64,000 bases of DNA from Halobacteriovoraceae bacterium (GCA_020635135.1 JACKAJ010000015.1:1364001-1428000), one strand, 5' to 3'; positions 44,675 to 54,176 are shown, counted from the stretch's first letter. Made by a program: numbers and translations. Notes: generated by a model from the sequence alone, not told the origin.

Positions 44675-46684
44675 ATGGTAAAGAAAATACTATTAAAATA
44701 TGGGTTTTGGGTGGTTGTCAGCTTACTTTTCTGTTTGTTGATACTGCTTTCTTACACCATATCCCTCATAAGTGACATAAATCGCAGAGGAAGCTTTTCG
44801 CTGGACGCATTTGGGAAGGAGCGTCAAGTGGAAAAAGAAAATATTTTGCTCGATCTTGGAAGTGTTGTTCAGCGAAAAGATTTAGAAGTGATATTTCCGC
44901 TTCTCAGCAAAGAAGAAGAATTTGACCAATGGTTTAATGATCTTGTGACTGAAGGGTCTTTTTCTTTAATTTCAAGCCCTGGAATGTTTGGCTATTTTCA
45001 AGTCAATGATCCGGTGGATTTAAAAATTGAAAAAATAAATGATTGCCAACGGGAATATTGTTATCAACACAAGATGAATTTTGGTGATATTCCTCCGGTC
45101 TTGTGGCGTGGTCTCATTGGAATTGAAGATTATCGCTTTTTGAAACACAAAGGTGTCGACCCCAAAGCGATTCTTAGAGCTCTTCTCATCGATCTTAAGG
45201 AGTTTGAGTTTGTTCAAGGAGGGTCGACTCTCACTCAGCAGTTAGTAAAGAATTTATTTTTTTCTAATGAAAAGTCTTTCACTCGAAAATTTAATGAAAT
45301 GATTTTAGCTTTTTATATTGAGATGAAATATGAAAAAGAAGAAATTCTTCAAGCTTATTTCAATGAAGTTGTGTGGGGAAGTTTAGCAGGAGTTCGAATA
45401 AAAGGAGCTTTTGCTGCGAGTATTCTTTATTTTAATAAAAGACCACAACAGCTAACAAACTTTGAAGCCGCAATTTTGAGTGCACTTTTAAAAGGTCCCT
45501 ACCACTATCATCCACTTAAAAATGCCGCTCTTCTTAAAGAAAGAACAGAGCTTGTCTATAAAACTCTAAAAGATCTTGCTTTGGTGAGTTCAGAAGACGA
45601 TTCCCTTTGGGATCAAAAAAAGTGGGATCTGTGGGTTAGAGAATTGGAGAGAAAAAATCAAGATAAAAGAATAAAATCCTTTTCTGAAGCATTAAAGTCT
45701 AAATCTTTTTATCAAAGATACACCATTCAAACAGCGAGTGAAGAACGGCTTCGCGATCTATTGGCTCAAAAAGCATTGGAAGGTAAAGACTTAGCCGTCA
45801 AAGTTTATATTCGTGATATTGAACTTTGTATCAATCCAGAAGATTGCAACGATCTCTACTATTATTCGAAAGTTGAGCGAGACTTGGAAACAGCAATCAA
45901 CGATGAGTATCACCAAGTGGGAAGTATATTAAAGCCATTAGTTTATCAGCAATTTTTTCAAAATGGTCTCGATCCAGATAAAGAAGTTGAAACTGCGCCG
46001 ATTGAATTGGATTTAATTTCGGGGAAATGGAAACCGACTGAAGCTCATGAGATGGAAGGAGACAAAATTAGTTTGCTCGAGGCCTTGCAAAAGTCGAGAA
46101 ATATTCCCCTTATTCGCCAATCTTACGAATATGGATTTAGTCGTTTGCAAGAGGGACTGATCGATAAACTTCCAACACTCAAAACTCCACTGGGAGAGTA
46201 CCCATCGCAGTTGTTGGGGGCGATTGAACTTTCCATGAAACAAGTCGTTAACGCTTTTCATAAATTTTTTATTGATGAATGCCGCTATATAAAAGAAAAA
46301 GATTTGGATTTTGAAGACAGTATCATTTACATGCTTTCCGATCCTCGTCTAACAACCATATCCAAATTCGTTCATCCTTTTATGCTTGGCTACAATTTTT
46401 TTGGAAAAACAGGAACTTCCAATAATGCTCACGACAATTGGTTTGTTGGTTTTGATGGGCGCTATATCGTGGCTATTTGGTTGGGGCTTGAAGGTGATCG
46501 CGATGACAAGGCCCTACCGCTTTCTGGCGCAGGAGCATCATACAAAATTTATGAGAATTACAGGATGCGAAATGGTAAACCTTTCTATAGTTTGTCTTGC
46601 CCGAGCTGGTTAATGGAGGACGAAAACCGCGATACGGGTGAAGAATCTGAGAATCTCGACAACGAATTTAGTGAAGAAATCTAG
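44675..46684 (+). CDS. Class A penicillin-binding protein (bifunctional transglycosylase/transpeptidase)
   Basis: Peptidoglycan synthase anchored in the inner membrane by one N-terminal helix (FWVVVSLLFCLLILLSYTI). The GT51 transglycosylase domain shows GIEDYRFLKHKGVD, GGSTLTQQLVKNLFF and YFNEVVWG. The transpeptidase domain has all three active-site motifs: SILK within GSILKPLV, SRN and KTGTS. About 669 residues from ATG 44675; the frame is also open from a GTG at 44621. Neither start has a good Shine-Dalgarno. A Glu/Asp-rich tail ends the protein. It resembles PBP1b/1c-type enzymes. Confidence 0.93.
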   Translation: MVKKILLKYGFWVVVSLLFCLLILLSYTISLISDINRRGSFSLDAFGKERQVEKENILLDLGSVVQRKDLEVIFPLLSKEEEFDQWFNDLVTEGSFSLISSPGMFGYFQVNDPVDLKIEKINDCQREYCYQHKMNFGDIPPVLWRGLIGIEDYRFLKHKGVDPKAILRALLIDLKEFEFVQGGSTLTQQLVKNLFFSNEKSFTRKFNEMILAFYIEMKYEKEEILQAYFNEVVWGSLAGVRIKGAFAASILYFNKRPQQLTNFEAAILSALLKGPYHYHPLKNAALLKERTELVYKTLKDLALVSSEDDSLWDQKKWDLWVRELERKNQDKRIKSFSEALKSKSFYQRYTIQTASEERLRDLLAQKALEGKDLAVKVYIRDIELCINPEDCNDLYYYSKVERDLETAINDEYHQVGSILKPLVYQQFFQNGLDPDKEVETAPIELDLISGKWKPTEAHEMEGDKISLLEALQKSRNIPLIRQSYEYGFSRLQEGLIDKLPTLKTPLGEYPSQLLGAIELSMKQVVNAFHKFFIDECRYIKEKDLDFEDSIIYMLSDPRLTTISKFVHPFMLGYNFFGKTGTSNNAHDNWFVGFDGRYIVAIWLGLEGDRDDKALPLSGAGASYKIYENYRMRNGKPFYSLSCPSWLMEDENRDTGEESENLDNEFSEEI

Positions 46685-46686
46685 TC

Positions 46687-46715
46687 TTTACAGAATGTTA
46701 ATGATAAAAGATTAT
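46687..46715 (+). promoter_or_regulatory. Putative promoter of the tRNA-Gln gene
   Basis: TTTACA (46687-46692), a 17-base spacer and GATTAT (46710-46715), placing transcription start about 10 bases before the mature tRNA at 46733. Each box has one or two departures from consensus. Confidence 0.4.
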
Positions 46716-46732
46716 TAGTTTTCATTTAGAGT

Positions 46733-46807
46733 TGGGGTGTCGACAAGTGGTAAGTCAACTGGTTTTGGTCCAGTCATGCGCAGGTTCGATCCCTGCCACC
46801 CCAGCCA
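46733..46807 (+). tRNA. tRNA-Gln (anticodon UUG)
   Basis: A full cloverleaf: acceptor arms TGGGGTG and CACCCCA are perfectly complementary, the anticodon stem is ACTGG/CCAGT with loop TTTTGGT giving anticodon TTG, and the T arm is GCAGG-TTCGATC-CCTGC. The discriminator is G and the terminal CCA (46805-46807) is encoded. No other tRNA is adjacent. Confidence 0.95.
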
Positions 46808-46846
46808 TTTTTCACAAGTATAACGGTATAACGTGCCAGCACCTAT

Positions 46847-47548
46847 TCAGAGTTTTTCAAGAAAACCAAGTGGCAAATTGGCAATTTGATTAAGATTGAG
46901 GATGAGCTTTTCAATAGTTGGCTTCAGTTCTGGAGATGAGGCGCTTGAGAGGTATGATTTGAGATTGATGAGTTCATCTTCTTGATAGTAAGTAACTAAA
47001 TAGTTTTTGAGTTCTGTCGAGGACAGGTGTTCCTGGTGCCAATTGCGATACTCAATTAATCCATTGAATATTTCAAAACCCCTGTCCAAGCTTCGAGAAA
47101 TGGCAATGATATCAGTTATCTTTTCAAAAGCTTGATTTCGCCTATTATTTGTGATGACGAAAATAAGGTTTAAATTTTGTAAAAAACTATTGTGATAGTA
47201 AGTTAAAGTGTGTCCTAGCTCGTGGAGCAATATGGATTGAAAGGCTTCTCGGGAAACTTCATGGAGGGCTTCATAAACACGTTCGGCATTAAATTCGATG
47301 ATATAATGATTGTTTTTAGAAAATGCTCTTTTGATTCCAAAACGACTTTGTAAAATAGCCCATTTCATTTTGGCTGGTTTGAGAAAAATTTGAGCATTCT
47401 GAAGTTCAGGATAGTAATTTATAATCGTCTCACATATAAGCTCGCTAAATTGAACAGGGGTCTGCGAACTTGGATGAATTTTGGGGCAAGATGAATTGGA
47501 AAAAGAATTAAAAGACATGAATATTAGAATGGCGAATAAGATTTTCAT
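46847..47548 (-). CDS. Secreted putative zinc metallopeptidase (HELGH)
   Basis: A 233-residue exported protein with a signal peptide (KILFAILIFMSFNSFSNSS). It has the zinc-peptidase motif LLHELGHTLTYYH near residues 105-117 and a second possible metal-ligand segment FEKITDIIAISR about 30 residues later, the spacing of a gluzincin-type Glu/Asp ligand. The family is not recognised. The whole motif is well conserved, so activity is plausible. A hairpin at 47558-47581 upstream of the gene may terminate the preceding minus-strand transcript. Confidence 0.7.
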   Translation of the reverse strand: MKILFAILIFMSFNSFSNSSCPKIHPSSQTPVQFSELICETIINYYPELQNAQIFLKPAKMKWAILQSRFGIKRAFSKNNHYIIEFNAERVYEALHEVSREAFQSILLHELGHTLTYYHNSFLQNLNLIFVITNNRRNQAFEKITDIIAISRSLDRGFEIFNGLIEYRNWHQEHLSSTELKNYLVTYYQEDELINLKSYLSSASSPELKPTIEKLILNLNQIANLPLGFLEKL

Positions 47549-47557
47549 TAATTAAAT

Positions 47558-47581
47558 GAGCGCACTTTTTCAAATGCGCTC
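47558..47581 (-). terminator. Putative terminator of the 129-residue secreted-protein gene
   Basis: The stem GAGCGCA (47558-47564) / TGCGCTC (47575-47581) has a ten-base loop. On the minus strand it is followed by ATTTAATTAATG, only moderately T-rich. It lies just after the stop of the gene ending at 47598 and just before the start of the peptidase gene at 47548. Confidence 0.45.
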
Positions 47582-47597
47582 CTATTATGGTTATGTC

Positions 47598-47987
47598 TTA
47601 TTTTAAGAAAGCATCAAAGACATTGTCATCTTTCATGTCTTGATAATCTTTTTTAGAGATAGCTTCGGCAGCTTTTTTGATATAGGAGATATTTCTAAGG
47701 TTATCAGAGTCTGTATCCCAGCAAGAATCAATCATAGCCCCAATATGCTTAAGATATTTTTTGACATTTGTTTTTTGGCTATTGATATAAATAATTTCGT
47801 TTCCATCATCTGATACAGTTGAAATGGAATCGAGAACTTCACCTCGGTTAGTGATACCAGAACATTTTTCGCTTCCATAAAGTTTGTCATACTTATTCAT
47901 GATTTCGATTGTCAGGTTTTTCATGAGTGTATCTGCGAAAGCAAACTGAGTTGTTGTTAAGAAAATTGAAATTAAAAGTGTCTTCAT
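47598..47987 (-). CDS. Small secreted protein of unknown function (129 residues)
   Basis: Begins MKTLLISIFLTTTQFAFADT, a clear signal peptide with cleavage after the Ala-Asp junction region. The start at 47987 is chosen because GGAGGG lies seven bases upstream. The mature protein is helical-looking, with two cysteines (EKCSGI and SCWDTD) and a Lys/Asp-rich C-terminus. No family recognised. Confidence 0.65.
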   Translation of the reverse strand: MKTLLISIFLTTTQFAFADTLMKNLTIEIMNKYDKLYGSEKCSGITNRGEVLDSISTVSDDGNEIIYINSQKTNVKKYLKHIGAMIDSCWDTDSDNLRNISYIKKAAEAISKKDYQDMKDDNVFDAFLK

Positions 47988-48100
47988 GTTGAATCCCTCC
48001 ATTGATCTTTGTTAATATATTATGCCGAGGGATGTCTGATGAGCAAGTTACGAAGAATATAAAGGGGAGAGTTTTAGTCGGTTAAAGGTCTTTTGGGAAA

Positions 48101-48128
48101 AAAGAAGCCGGAGACGAATGCTCCGGCT
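48101..48128 (-). terminator. Intrinsic terminator of the 217-residue secreted-protein gene
   Basis: Stem AGCCGGAG (48106-48113) / CTCCGGCT (48121-48128), loop of seven bases; on the minus strand it is followed by TCTTTTTTCCC. It lies 26 bases after the stop of the gene at 48154. Confidence 0.85.
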
Positions 48129-48153
48129 AAATATAAGTCTTTTCCTTTAAGAC

Positions 48154-48807
48154 TTAGTTCCCCTCAGACTGTTCAGACTTCATATTTTCTAAAGCATCTT
48201 GAGTTTTATCGATAGCAGCATCTTTTGTTTTTACAAGATCTTTATAAGCTATACCCATTCCTTTCTTAGCAACTTTAGATTTGGCACTCATAAAACTTGC
48301 AAAGCGAGCAGCATTTCTATTACCAAAACCGATAATGCTACTACGAGAAGCACTCAACCCTTCATTTATAGATTCTTTAGAATCTTTCATGAAAAATTTG
48401 AATCCCGTCCAACCAGATTTGTGAGCCCAGGTATCAAGTTTTTCTTCGTTCATTTCTACAATTTTTCCGTAGATTTCAACTTCATCAAGAATACAGTTTA
48501 ACAATTCAGGATCTGTAATTTTGTTGCGAGATAAACCTTCGACGAAAGCCAGTCTTTTTTGAGCTTGTTGAAGATTGTCTCTCAAGTCAGAAGTTCTTTC
48601 TTCTCTCAAACCATCAATGCTTTCGTCAATTTGCTCGAAAGACTTTTCAGTCATGGTGTACTTGCATTGCATGTAGTGAGTAACGTTTGCTTGAATAAGA
48701 CTCGACATCTCGTCCGGGAAAGGATTCGCCCGCAAAACAGGTGCCTGTTGTGAAAAGGCCAAGGAAGAAAGCATAATTCCTCCAATGGCAACACTCTTAA
48801 GTTTCAT
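48154..48807 (-). CDS. Secreted helical protein of unknown function (217 residues)
   Basis: Signal peptide MKLKSVAIGGIMLSSLAFSQ preceded by a strong CAGGAGG. The mature protein is almost entirely charged helix with likely coiled-coil stretches (REERTSDLRDNLQQAQKRLA near residues 70-90 and DAAIDKTQDALENMKSEQ at the end), two cysteines (MQCKYT and LNCILDE), and a central AARFASFMSAKSK segment. No family recognised. It is transcribed as a single gene ending in the terminator at 48101-48128. Confidence 0.65.
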   Translation of the reverse strand: MKLKSVAIGGIMLSSLAFSQQAPVLRANPFPDEMSSLIQANVTHYMQCKYTMTEKSFEQIDESIDGLREERTSDLRDNLQQAQKRLAFVEGLSRNKITDPELLNCILDEVEIYGKIVEMNEEKLDTWAHKSGWTGFKFFMKDSKESINEGLSASRSSIIGFGNRNAARFASFMSAKSKVAKKGMGIAYKDLVKTKDAAIDKTQDALENMKSEQSEGN

Positions 48808-48946
48808 AAAAACCTCCTGAAGGTAACTTTGAGTTGATTTTTTTAGCAGACAGACAATATCTGATTAAAACGCGGCGCGCAAGGCACTGTGTAAATTTCA
48901 CCTTATCTGAGGTTTAAGTGAAAACTAAAGGGGTTTGGGCGTAATT

Positions 48947-50866
48947 TTATTCTTCACATTTGATGACGTGCTTAATGTGGCCTTCAACTTTTCCACCGAC
49001 TTTTAAGCCTTGCCCATCAATAGAGTAGAATTGAGTTTTCTCACCGTCGGCATCAATTTCGAGTTCGTACTTGTCACCTTTTTTCACGTGAACACCTTCG
49101 GCTTCGAATTGTGATGGTGTGAGAATATTATCGAGAACTTCTTTTCCGTTAACTTTCATTTTCACATTAACACTGTTTTGATTTTGAAAGCACTTACCAT
49201 CAAGAAGAGTTCTGATAATGAAGTGACCTTTTTTACAAGTGTTATAAACAGTTACGTGAGGATATTTTTTATATTTATTCTTGAGATAGTAATAGTAATC
49301 GTAAATGATATCTTTGAGGTCTTGGCTCCACTCTGGATACTCGTGAGCTTTACAGCTAATACATGCTTTAAACTTGCAGTCACCGGACTCAATAGTTGCT
49401 TCACGGTCATAGTTAATCGCTGTAGGAATCATACATCCCTTGTGATCTTTTTTAGTTTTACAAGTTGAGCGAATGATTAATGACTTCACTGGGATTTTGT
49501 ATTTTGCACTATACTTATGCATTGCCTTGATTACTGCCTTGTTTTCAGGTTTCGAGTATTCAAGATAGTGACAGTCTAAACAGACAGCATACTTACAACT
49601 TTTGTCGTCTTCAGTGGCCTTGGGATTATAATTTTCAGCTTCTTTATCTGTACAGCCTCTTTTCTTGTCATCGTCGTTTTTCTTTTTACAAGTTGATTTT
49701 CTTACCAGGTCGTAAATATCTATGCTGTTATCGATAGAGTATTGCTCGATAATTTCAAGAAGAGAGAGATTGTCTTGTTGATGGTATTCTTTATACTTAG
49801 GATTTAAACAAACATCCCACAGACAGCTTCCATCTTCTTTGTTGATCTTTGGATCATTCTTGTAGTTCTGAGCCGATTTTTGTAAGCAGCCTCTGTTAAT
49901 TTTTTTCTTCTTACAGAGTTTGATGTCTTCTTCGATTCGTCCAGCTTCTGGATGGCTGAGTAAATAGTCATAAATTTCTAGATAAAAATCGTATTCCTCA
50001 TAATCTTTCATCGTACAGACTTTGAAAATACAGATCTCTGGTTTGTTATAATTAACAGCTCGTTTATCTTTACATTTTTCCTTATCTTTTGGAGTACGGC
50101 ATCGATTATAGCCAAGAAGTTGCTTCAATGTCTTTTTCCACTTTTCAGCATAAGGATTAATATGAGTAAGAATTTCTTTGTTCCAAGAAGCAGTATATTC
50201 TTCATAGTTAGGGTCGTCACAGAATCCATATTTACAGCTTCCGTTTTCGACGGTTGCTTCTTTGTCATAATTCATAGCTTTGGAATCAGTACACCCTGCT
50301 GTTCCCGGTTTATTTTTACAAAGTGAATTTTGAGGAGTGAGTTTCCCACTTCCAGCGGCTTGGATATATCTTTGAAATTCTAAGTAGAGTAAATATTCTT
50401 GATACTCTGGTTTAGCACAAGCTTGAAAGTGACACTCGCCAGGTTTTTTATAATTGAGGGCATCGGGATGATTACAGACGTCATCTTTTGGGTTGTCGTC
50501 TTTACATTTATCTTGGTCGTGAATAATTTCACCACCGTATTTCGCAACATAGTCTTTGTATTCCATTGTCTGAGCATATTCAGCGTACATAGGATCTTTA
50601 CAAGCATAAAAAATACATGGACCAGGATATGAACTTAAAAATTTACTAGGATTGATAGCATCTAAATGCTGACATGTATTTTCTGGCTCGTTGCCATAAG
50701 GACCAGCTCCGCCGCCACCAAGTCCACCAAGTTTGTCTTTCTCTTCTTCTCCTGCGGCACCAGTTTTCGTTTTTGGATTATCTCCAAAAAGACGCGAATT
50801 AAGTGGATCACCACAGTTTGCAAGAAATACCAAACAAAGAAATGATAGCCAGAACTTTTTCATCAT
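48947..50866 (-). CDS. Lipoprotein with seven cysteine-rich C...A-NY...C....C...EY repeats
   Basis: A 639-residue predicted lipoprotein (lipobox VFLANC, Cys near residue 18) with an acidic/Gly linker. Seven consecutive units of about 70-80 residues each contain a Cys, an A-x-N-Y/P word, two more Cys about four apart and a final EY, for example GCTDSKAMNYDKEATVENGS followed by CKYGFC and YEEY. The short CTD-NY-GSC core resembles the calcium-loop-like repeats of surface proteins in Bacteroidetes and other groups. A C-terminal domain of about 90 residues follows. The start is set at ATG 50866, seven bases after GGA. Confidence 0.7.
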   Translation of the reverse strand: MMKKFWLSFLCLVFLANCGDPLNSRLFGDNPKTKTGAAGEEEKDKLGGLGGGGAGPYGNEPENTCQHLDAINPSKFLSSYPGPCIFYACKDPMYAEYAQTMEYKDYVAKYGGEIIHDQDKCKDDNPKDDVCNHPDALNYKKPGECHFQACAKPEYQEYLLYLEFQRYIQAAGSGKLTPQNSLCKNKPGTAGCTDSKAMNYDKEATVENGSCKYGFCDDPNYEEYTASWNKEILTHINPYAEKWKKTLKQLLGYNRCRTPKDKEKCKDKRAVNYNKPEICIFKVCTMKDYEEYDFYLEIYDYLLSHPEAGRIEEDIKLCKKKKINRGCLQKSAQNYKNDPKINKEDGSCLWDVCLNPKYKEYHQQDNLSLLEIIEQYSIDNSIDIYDLVRKSTCKKKNDDDKKRGCTDKEAENYNPKATEDDKSCKYAVCLDCHYLEYSKPENKAVIKAMHKYSAKYKIPVKSLIIRSTCKTKKDHKGCMIPTAINYDREATIESGDCKFKACISCKAHEYPEWSQDLKDIIYDYYYYLKNKYKKYPHVTVYNTCKKGHFIIRTLLDGKCFQNQNSVNVKMKVNGKEVLDNILTPSQFEAEGVHVKKGDKYELEIDADGEKTQFYSIDGQGLKVGGKVEGHIKHVIKCEE

Positions 50867-51115
50867 TTTATTTTCCAATAACTTCTTATCGTTAAGTTTT
50901 CCTATTAGTTTAGAGGATATTTTTTATCAAAAATCTGTACTCAAAATCGGGAAATTTTATAAGGCTCCAGATCGCAATAAAGATACGGAGAAGAAACCCT
51001 GACGAAAAAAGTTGGCAAATCAACCCCCGTTTAAAGCGGAATTTGGAGGGTTAGAATGTTGAGCTTTATACTCAAGTGAAGCAATGGTCTCATTAATTTT
51101 ACATACGGAGGGGAA

Positions 51116-52486
51116 ATGAAAAAGCTTATTCCTTTATTCCTATCGATTTTTATTCTGTTATCGAGTTGTAGCGATGACAGTAAAGTGGTCATCGATGGGA
51201 TAGACACCAAAAAAGATAATACCACGAAAGTTGCTCCTGAAGTTCCTAAAGATGTACCTGAAGACAAGAAGGAACCAGAAGACAGTTTTACAACATACAA
51301 TCAGGAATACAAAACTTGTGGGATGGATCTTCCTAAAATGTACAATCTCAAAGAGCTTAAAAATATTTATAAAGCTCACGATGCTCAGGTTGATGAGTAT
51401 GCCCAATTTATTGGTGGATACGCACTCTACATTTTTGGAGTTGGAAAATTTAAATTTACTAGCCACGGCTTGTTGATGAAATTCGTGGATGGTTATGCAC
51501 ACTTGCGAGGATATGTTTACAATGAAAGTAACCCTGCTGAGATTCTCAAGGTCAGTGTGATCTTGAAAGATCGACGTACTGGAGAAACTCCCAAAAAAGA
51601 ACTCAAAGATATCGCTTACGATGAAAATGGTGGACCAGTTGATACTGATGACTGGGCTTACTACACTCTCGAAGCTGGACTTTTTGAAGGTTCAGGAGAT
51701 TTAGTTGGAACATGCTTGGACATTACTCAAAATTCAATGGCCTTCCAAATTGGATTCGGAGCTAACGGAAGAAATATTACTTTTGGAGCTTCTAGTTGGT
51801 TTACGATATTAACGGCTGCATCTTCAAAAACAAAACTTCCTCCTTATTGGAAAATCGACGGTGATGGAGATATCAATATTGATCTTGAAAGACCTTATTG
51901 TATCAAAAACGCAGTCTCTGATGACTATGCGATGTTCACAAGAGATCACACTTTGTGGCTAGCTGGAATTGGATTCTTTGACTCTATCAAAGATCAAGTC
52001 CTTATGCTGGAATTTCCAAATAACACGGCAAAAATTAAAGGCCCCCTAAAAGTCCACGGTAAAACTGGCTGGAATGTGGACCTTGAAATGGATCTTTCAG
52101 ACAAAACCACAACAGCTCCTGCGGGAAGTCCTTATAAAGAGCTTTTCGATGCCGCTTACTCTGAAAACGGTGGCCCAGTGGATGTTAGCAAATGGAGATA
52201 TTATCAGACATTCGAGGGAACTCTCACAGGGAAAGATAAACTTAAAGGTTTAGTTATCAAACTTACAAAAAGAGGACCAGCAATGCAGCTTGGAGTTGGG
52301 GCGAACGGAACTAACGACAACAACGGTGGATCTTCTTGGGTAAACTATGAGATTGTCTCTCAACCAGATAATGAAGACATCCGTTTTGAAGCCAATAAGG
52401 GTGATCTCAACTTTGATTTCTACTTCTGTAAGCGAGTGAGAGAGGAGTACGAGCCAGATCGCTACCCTCGCGTTGATGATCAGTAA
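51116..52486 (+). CDS. Lipoprotein with two copies of a beta-rich domain
   Basis: A 456-residue predicted lipoprotein: signal and lipobox LLSSC (Cys near 18), then an acidic Pro-rich linker. Two homologous segments of about 130-170 residues follow, each with an ENGGPVD...W.YY word and a GFGANG/GVGANG...SSW ending (around residues 165-240 and 345-425). Each copy may be a carbohydrate- or surface-binding beta domain, but no family is recognised. AGGGG precedes the ATG. The gene is followed by a strong terminator. Confidence 0.7.
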   Translation: MKKLIPLFLSIFILLSSCSDDSKVVIDGIDTKKDNTTKVAPEVPKDVPEDKKEPEDSFTTYNQEYKTCGMDLPKMYNLKELKNIYKAHDAQVDEYAQFIGGYALYIFGVGKFKFTSHGLLMKFVDGYAHLRGYVYNESNPAEILKVSVILKDRRTGETPKKELKDIAYDENGGPVDTDDWAYYTLEAGLFEGSGDLVGTCLDITQNSMAFQIGFGANGRNITFGASSWFTILTAASSKTKLPPYWKIDGDGDINIDLERPYCIKNAVSDDYAMFTRDHTLWLAGIGFFDSIKDQVLMLEFPNNTAKIKGPLKVHGKTGWNVDLEMDLSDKTTTAPAGSPYKELFDAAYSENGGPVDVSKWRYYQTFEGTLTGKDKLKGLVIKLTKRGPAMQLGVGANGTNDNNGGSSWVNYEIVSQPDNEDIRFEANKGDLNFDFYFCKRVREEYEPDRYPRVDDQ

Positions 52487-52519
52487 GAAATAGCTCAAAT
52501 ATATTCCAATGAAAATATT

Positions 52520-52552
52520 GCGCTCCCCTAGTGGGAGCGCTTTTTATTTATT
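52520..52552 (+). terminator. Intrinsic terminator after the duplicated-domain lipoprotein gene
   Basis: Stem GCGCTCCC (52520-52527) / GGGAGCGC (52533-52540), five-base loop, followed by TTTTTATTTATT. Confidence 0.9.
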
Positions 52553-52637
52553 ACAGACTTTCGGCAAGTAACTTGCGAAAATCCTGGATTTAAGATAGGT
52601 TTGGGTAAGTTCAGAATTAGTCAAAATTGGAGAGTTT

Positions 52638-53588
52638 GTGAGGCGCATTGTATTGGTTTCAGGGACCTCAACCCCTGAGCTGTCTAAGAAAATATCTAAT
52701 TTTTTAGATGTTCCTTTGGTTGATCCCCAAATCATCAAGTTTGCCAATGGCGAGATCTATTGTGAGATCGAAAAAAACGTTAGGGGCGCCGATGTTTTTG
52801 TCATCCAATCGACCATTGCTCCCGTTAATGACAATCTCATGGAATTGCTAATTATGATGGATGCTCTTAAGCGAGCTTCTGCAGCTTCGATTACAGCAGT
52901 CATCCCTCACTACGGCTATTCGAGACAGGATAGAAAAGTTCGCCCCAGAACACCAATCTCTGCCAAGCTCGTTGCTGATCTAGTGACGGCAGCAGGAGCG
53001 AGTCGAGTTGTGACAATGGATCTTCATGCTGGGCAAATCCAAGGGTTTTTTAATATTCCATTCGATAATATTTTTGCTTCACCCGTTATGCTTAGCTATT
53101 TAAGAAATCATTTATTGCGTGGAAATGAAAACTTTACTTGTGTTTCTCCGGACAGTGGTGGCGTTGAAAGAGTTCGCCATTATGCTAAGAAGCTTGGTTG
53201 TGATCTTGCCATGATTGATAAAAGAAGAACGGCTCATAACGTGGCCAAGGCTTTCAATGTAGTTGGAGATATTAAAGGAAAAGATCTTATCATAGTTGAT
53301 GATATGATTGATACAGCAGGAACTCTCGTAGAAGCGGCGAGGGCTCTTAAAAATGCCGGTAGCGGAAAAATTTATGCTTGTGCCACTCATGGTATTTTCA
53401 GTGGTCCAGCGATTGAGAGAATTCAAGAGTGTGAAGAATTGGAAGAAGTTATCATTACTGATACAGTTCCACTGAGTGAAGCAGGTCGAAAGGTCGCTAA
53501 AATTAAAGTACTCTCTACTGCTGACATTTTATCTAAGGCAATTCACAGAACGTTTAACCACGATTCCGTGAGTTCTCTATTTATCTAG
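52638..53588 (+). CDS. prs: Ribose-phosphate pyrophosphokinase
   Basis: Makes PRPP for nucleotide, histidine and NAD synthesis. It is 316 residues. It has the family segments DLHAGQIQGFFNIPFDN near residues 130-146, the PRPP-binding loop DLIIVDDMIDTAGTL near 215-229, and HYGYSRQDRK near 95. The start is GTG at 52638 with TTGGAGAG upstream. It is followed by pth (9-base gap) and ychF, a frequent bacterial arrangement. Confidence 0.97.
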   Translation: MRRIVLVSGTSTPELSKKISNFLDVPLVDPQIIKFANGEIYCEIEKNVRGADVFVIQSTIAPVNDNLMELLIMMDALKRASAASITAVIPHYGYSRQDRKVRPRTPISAKLVADLVTAAGASRVVTMDLHAGQIQGFFNIPFDNIFASPVMLSYLRNHLLRGNENFTCVSPDSGGVERVRHYAKKLGCDLAMIDKRRTAHNVAKAFNVVGDIKGKDLIIVDDMIDTAGTLVEAARALKNAGSGKIYACATHGIFSGPAIERIQECEELEEVIITDTVPLSEAGRKVAKIKVLSTADILSKAIHRTFNHDSVSSLFI

Positions 53589-53597
53589 GAAACAATA

Positions 53598-54176
53598 GTG
53601 ATTAAGCTCGTTGTTGGTCTTGGTAATCCCGGAGCAAAATACGAATTTACCAAACACAATATCGGTTGGATTTTATTAGACCAATACCCTCCCCTGCAAT
53701 CTGCGAATTGGAAATCGAAATGGAAAGGTGAATACGCCGAACTTACTATCGACGGTGAAAAAGTCTATTTTCTCAAGCCTCAAACTTATATGAATCTTAG
53801 CGGTGAATCAGTTCAGCCAATGGCCCAGTTTTTTAAAATTGAACCTGATGAAATCCTGGTGGTTCACGATGAGTTGGACCTTCCCTTTGGTACACTTGTA
53901 CTAAAGAATGGAGGAGGTCTTGCTGGACATAATGGGTTAAAGTCAATTTCAGAGCGCTTGGGGACTAACAATTACTTGAGAATGCGAATGGGAATTAGAC
54001 GAGCAGATATCCGAGAAGCCAAGGATTTTGTCTTGTCAGCTTTTAAAGACAGTGAAATCCCCGATCTAGAAAAATTTATGAAAGGTTCAGTAGAAGCTTT
54101 GGATATGTGTCTTAAAAAAGATTTCAAAGCGGCGCAAACGAAATATAATCGAAGAAATTTTTGTGAGGATAAATAA
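53598..54176 (+). CDS. pth: Peptidyl-tRNA hydrolase
   Basis: Rescues peptidyl-tRNAs. It is 192 residues with GLGNPGAKYEFTKHNIGW at the N-terminus (catalytic His included), KPQTYMNLSGESV near 60 and HDELDLPFG near 95, then GGGLAGHNGLKSI. The start is GTG at 53598, preceded by AGGAAA. It abuts ychF with no intervening base. Confidence 0.97.
   Translation: MIKLVVGLGNPGAKYEFTKHNIGWILLDQYPPLQSANWKSKWKGEYAELTIDGEKVYFLKPQTYMNLSGESVQPMAQFFKIEPDEILVVHDELDLPFGTLVLKNGGGLAGHNGLKSISERLGTNNYLRMRMGIRRADIREAKDFVLSAFKDSEIPDLEKFMKGSVEALDMCLKKDFKAAQTKYNRRNFCEDK

Noticed and set aside
46828..46852. GTGCCAGCACC after tRNA-Gln as another copy of the 30-bp hairpin
   Set aside because: Only a short partial resemblance (GTGCCAG) and no extended inverted repeat.
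49080..49096. TTTTTCACGTGAACAC in the repeat lipoprotein gene as parS
   Set aside because: The right half does not match beyond GTGAA, and it lies 45 kb from parAB inside a lysine/histidine-coding stretch.
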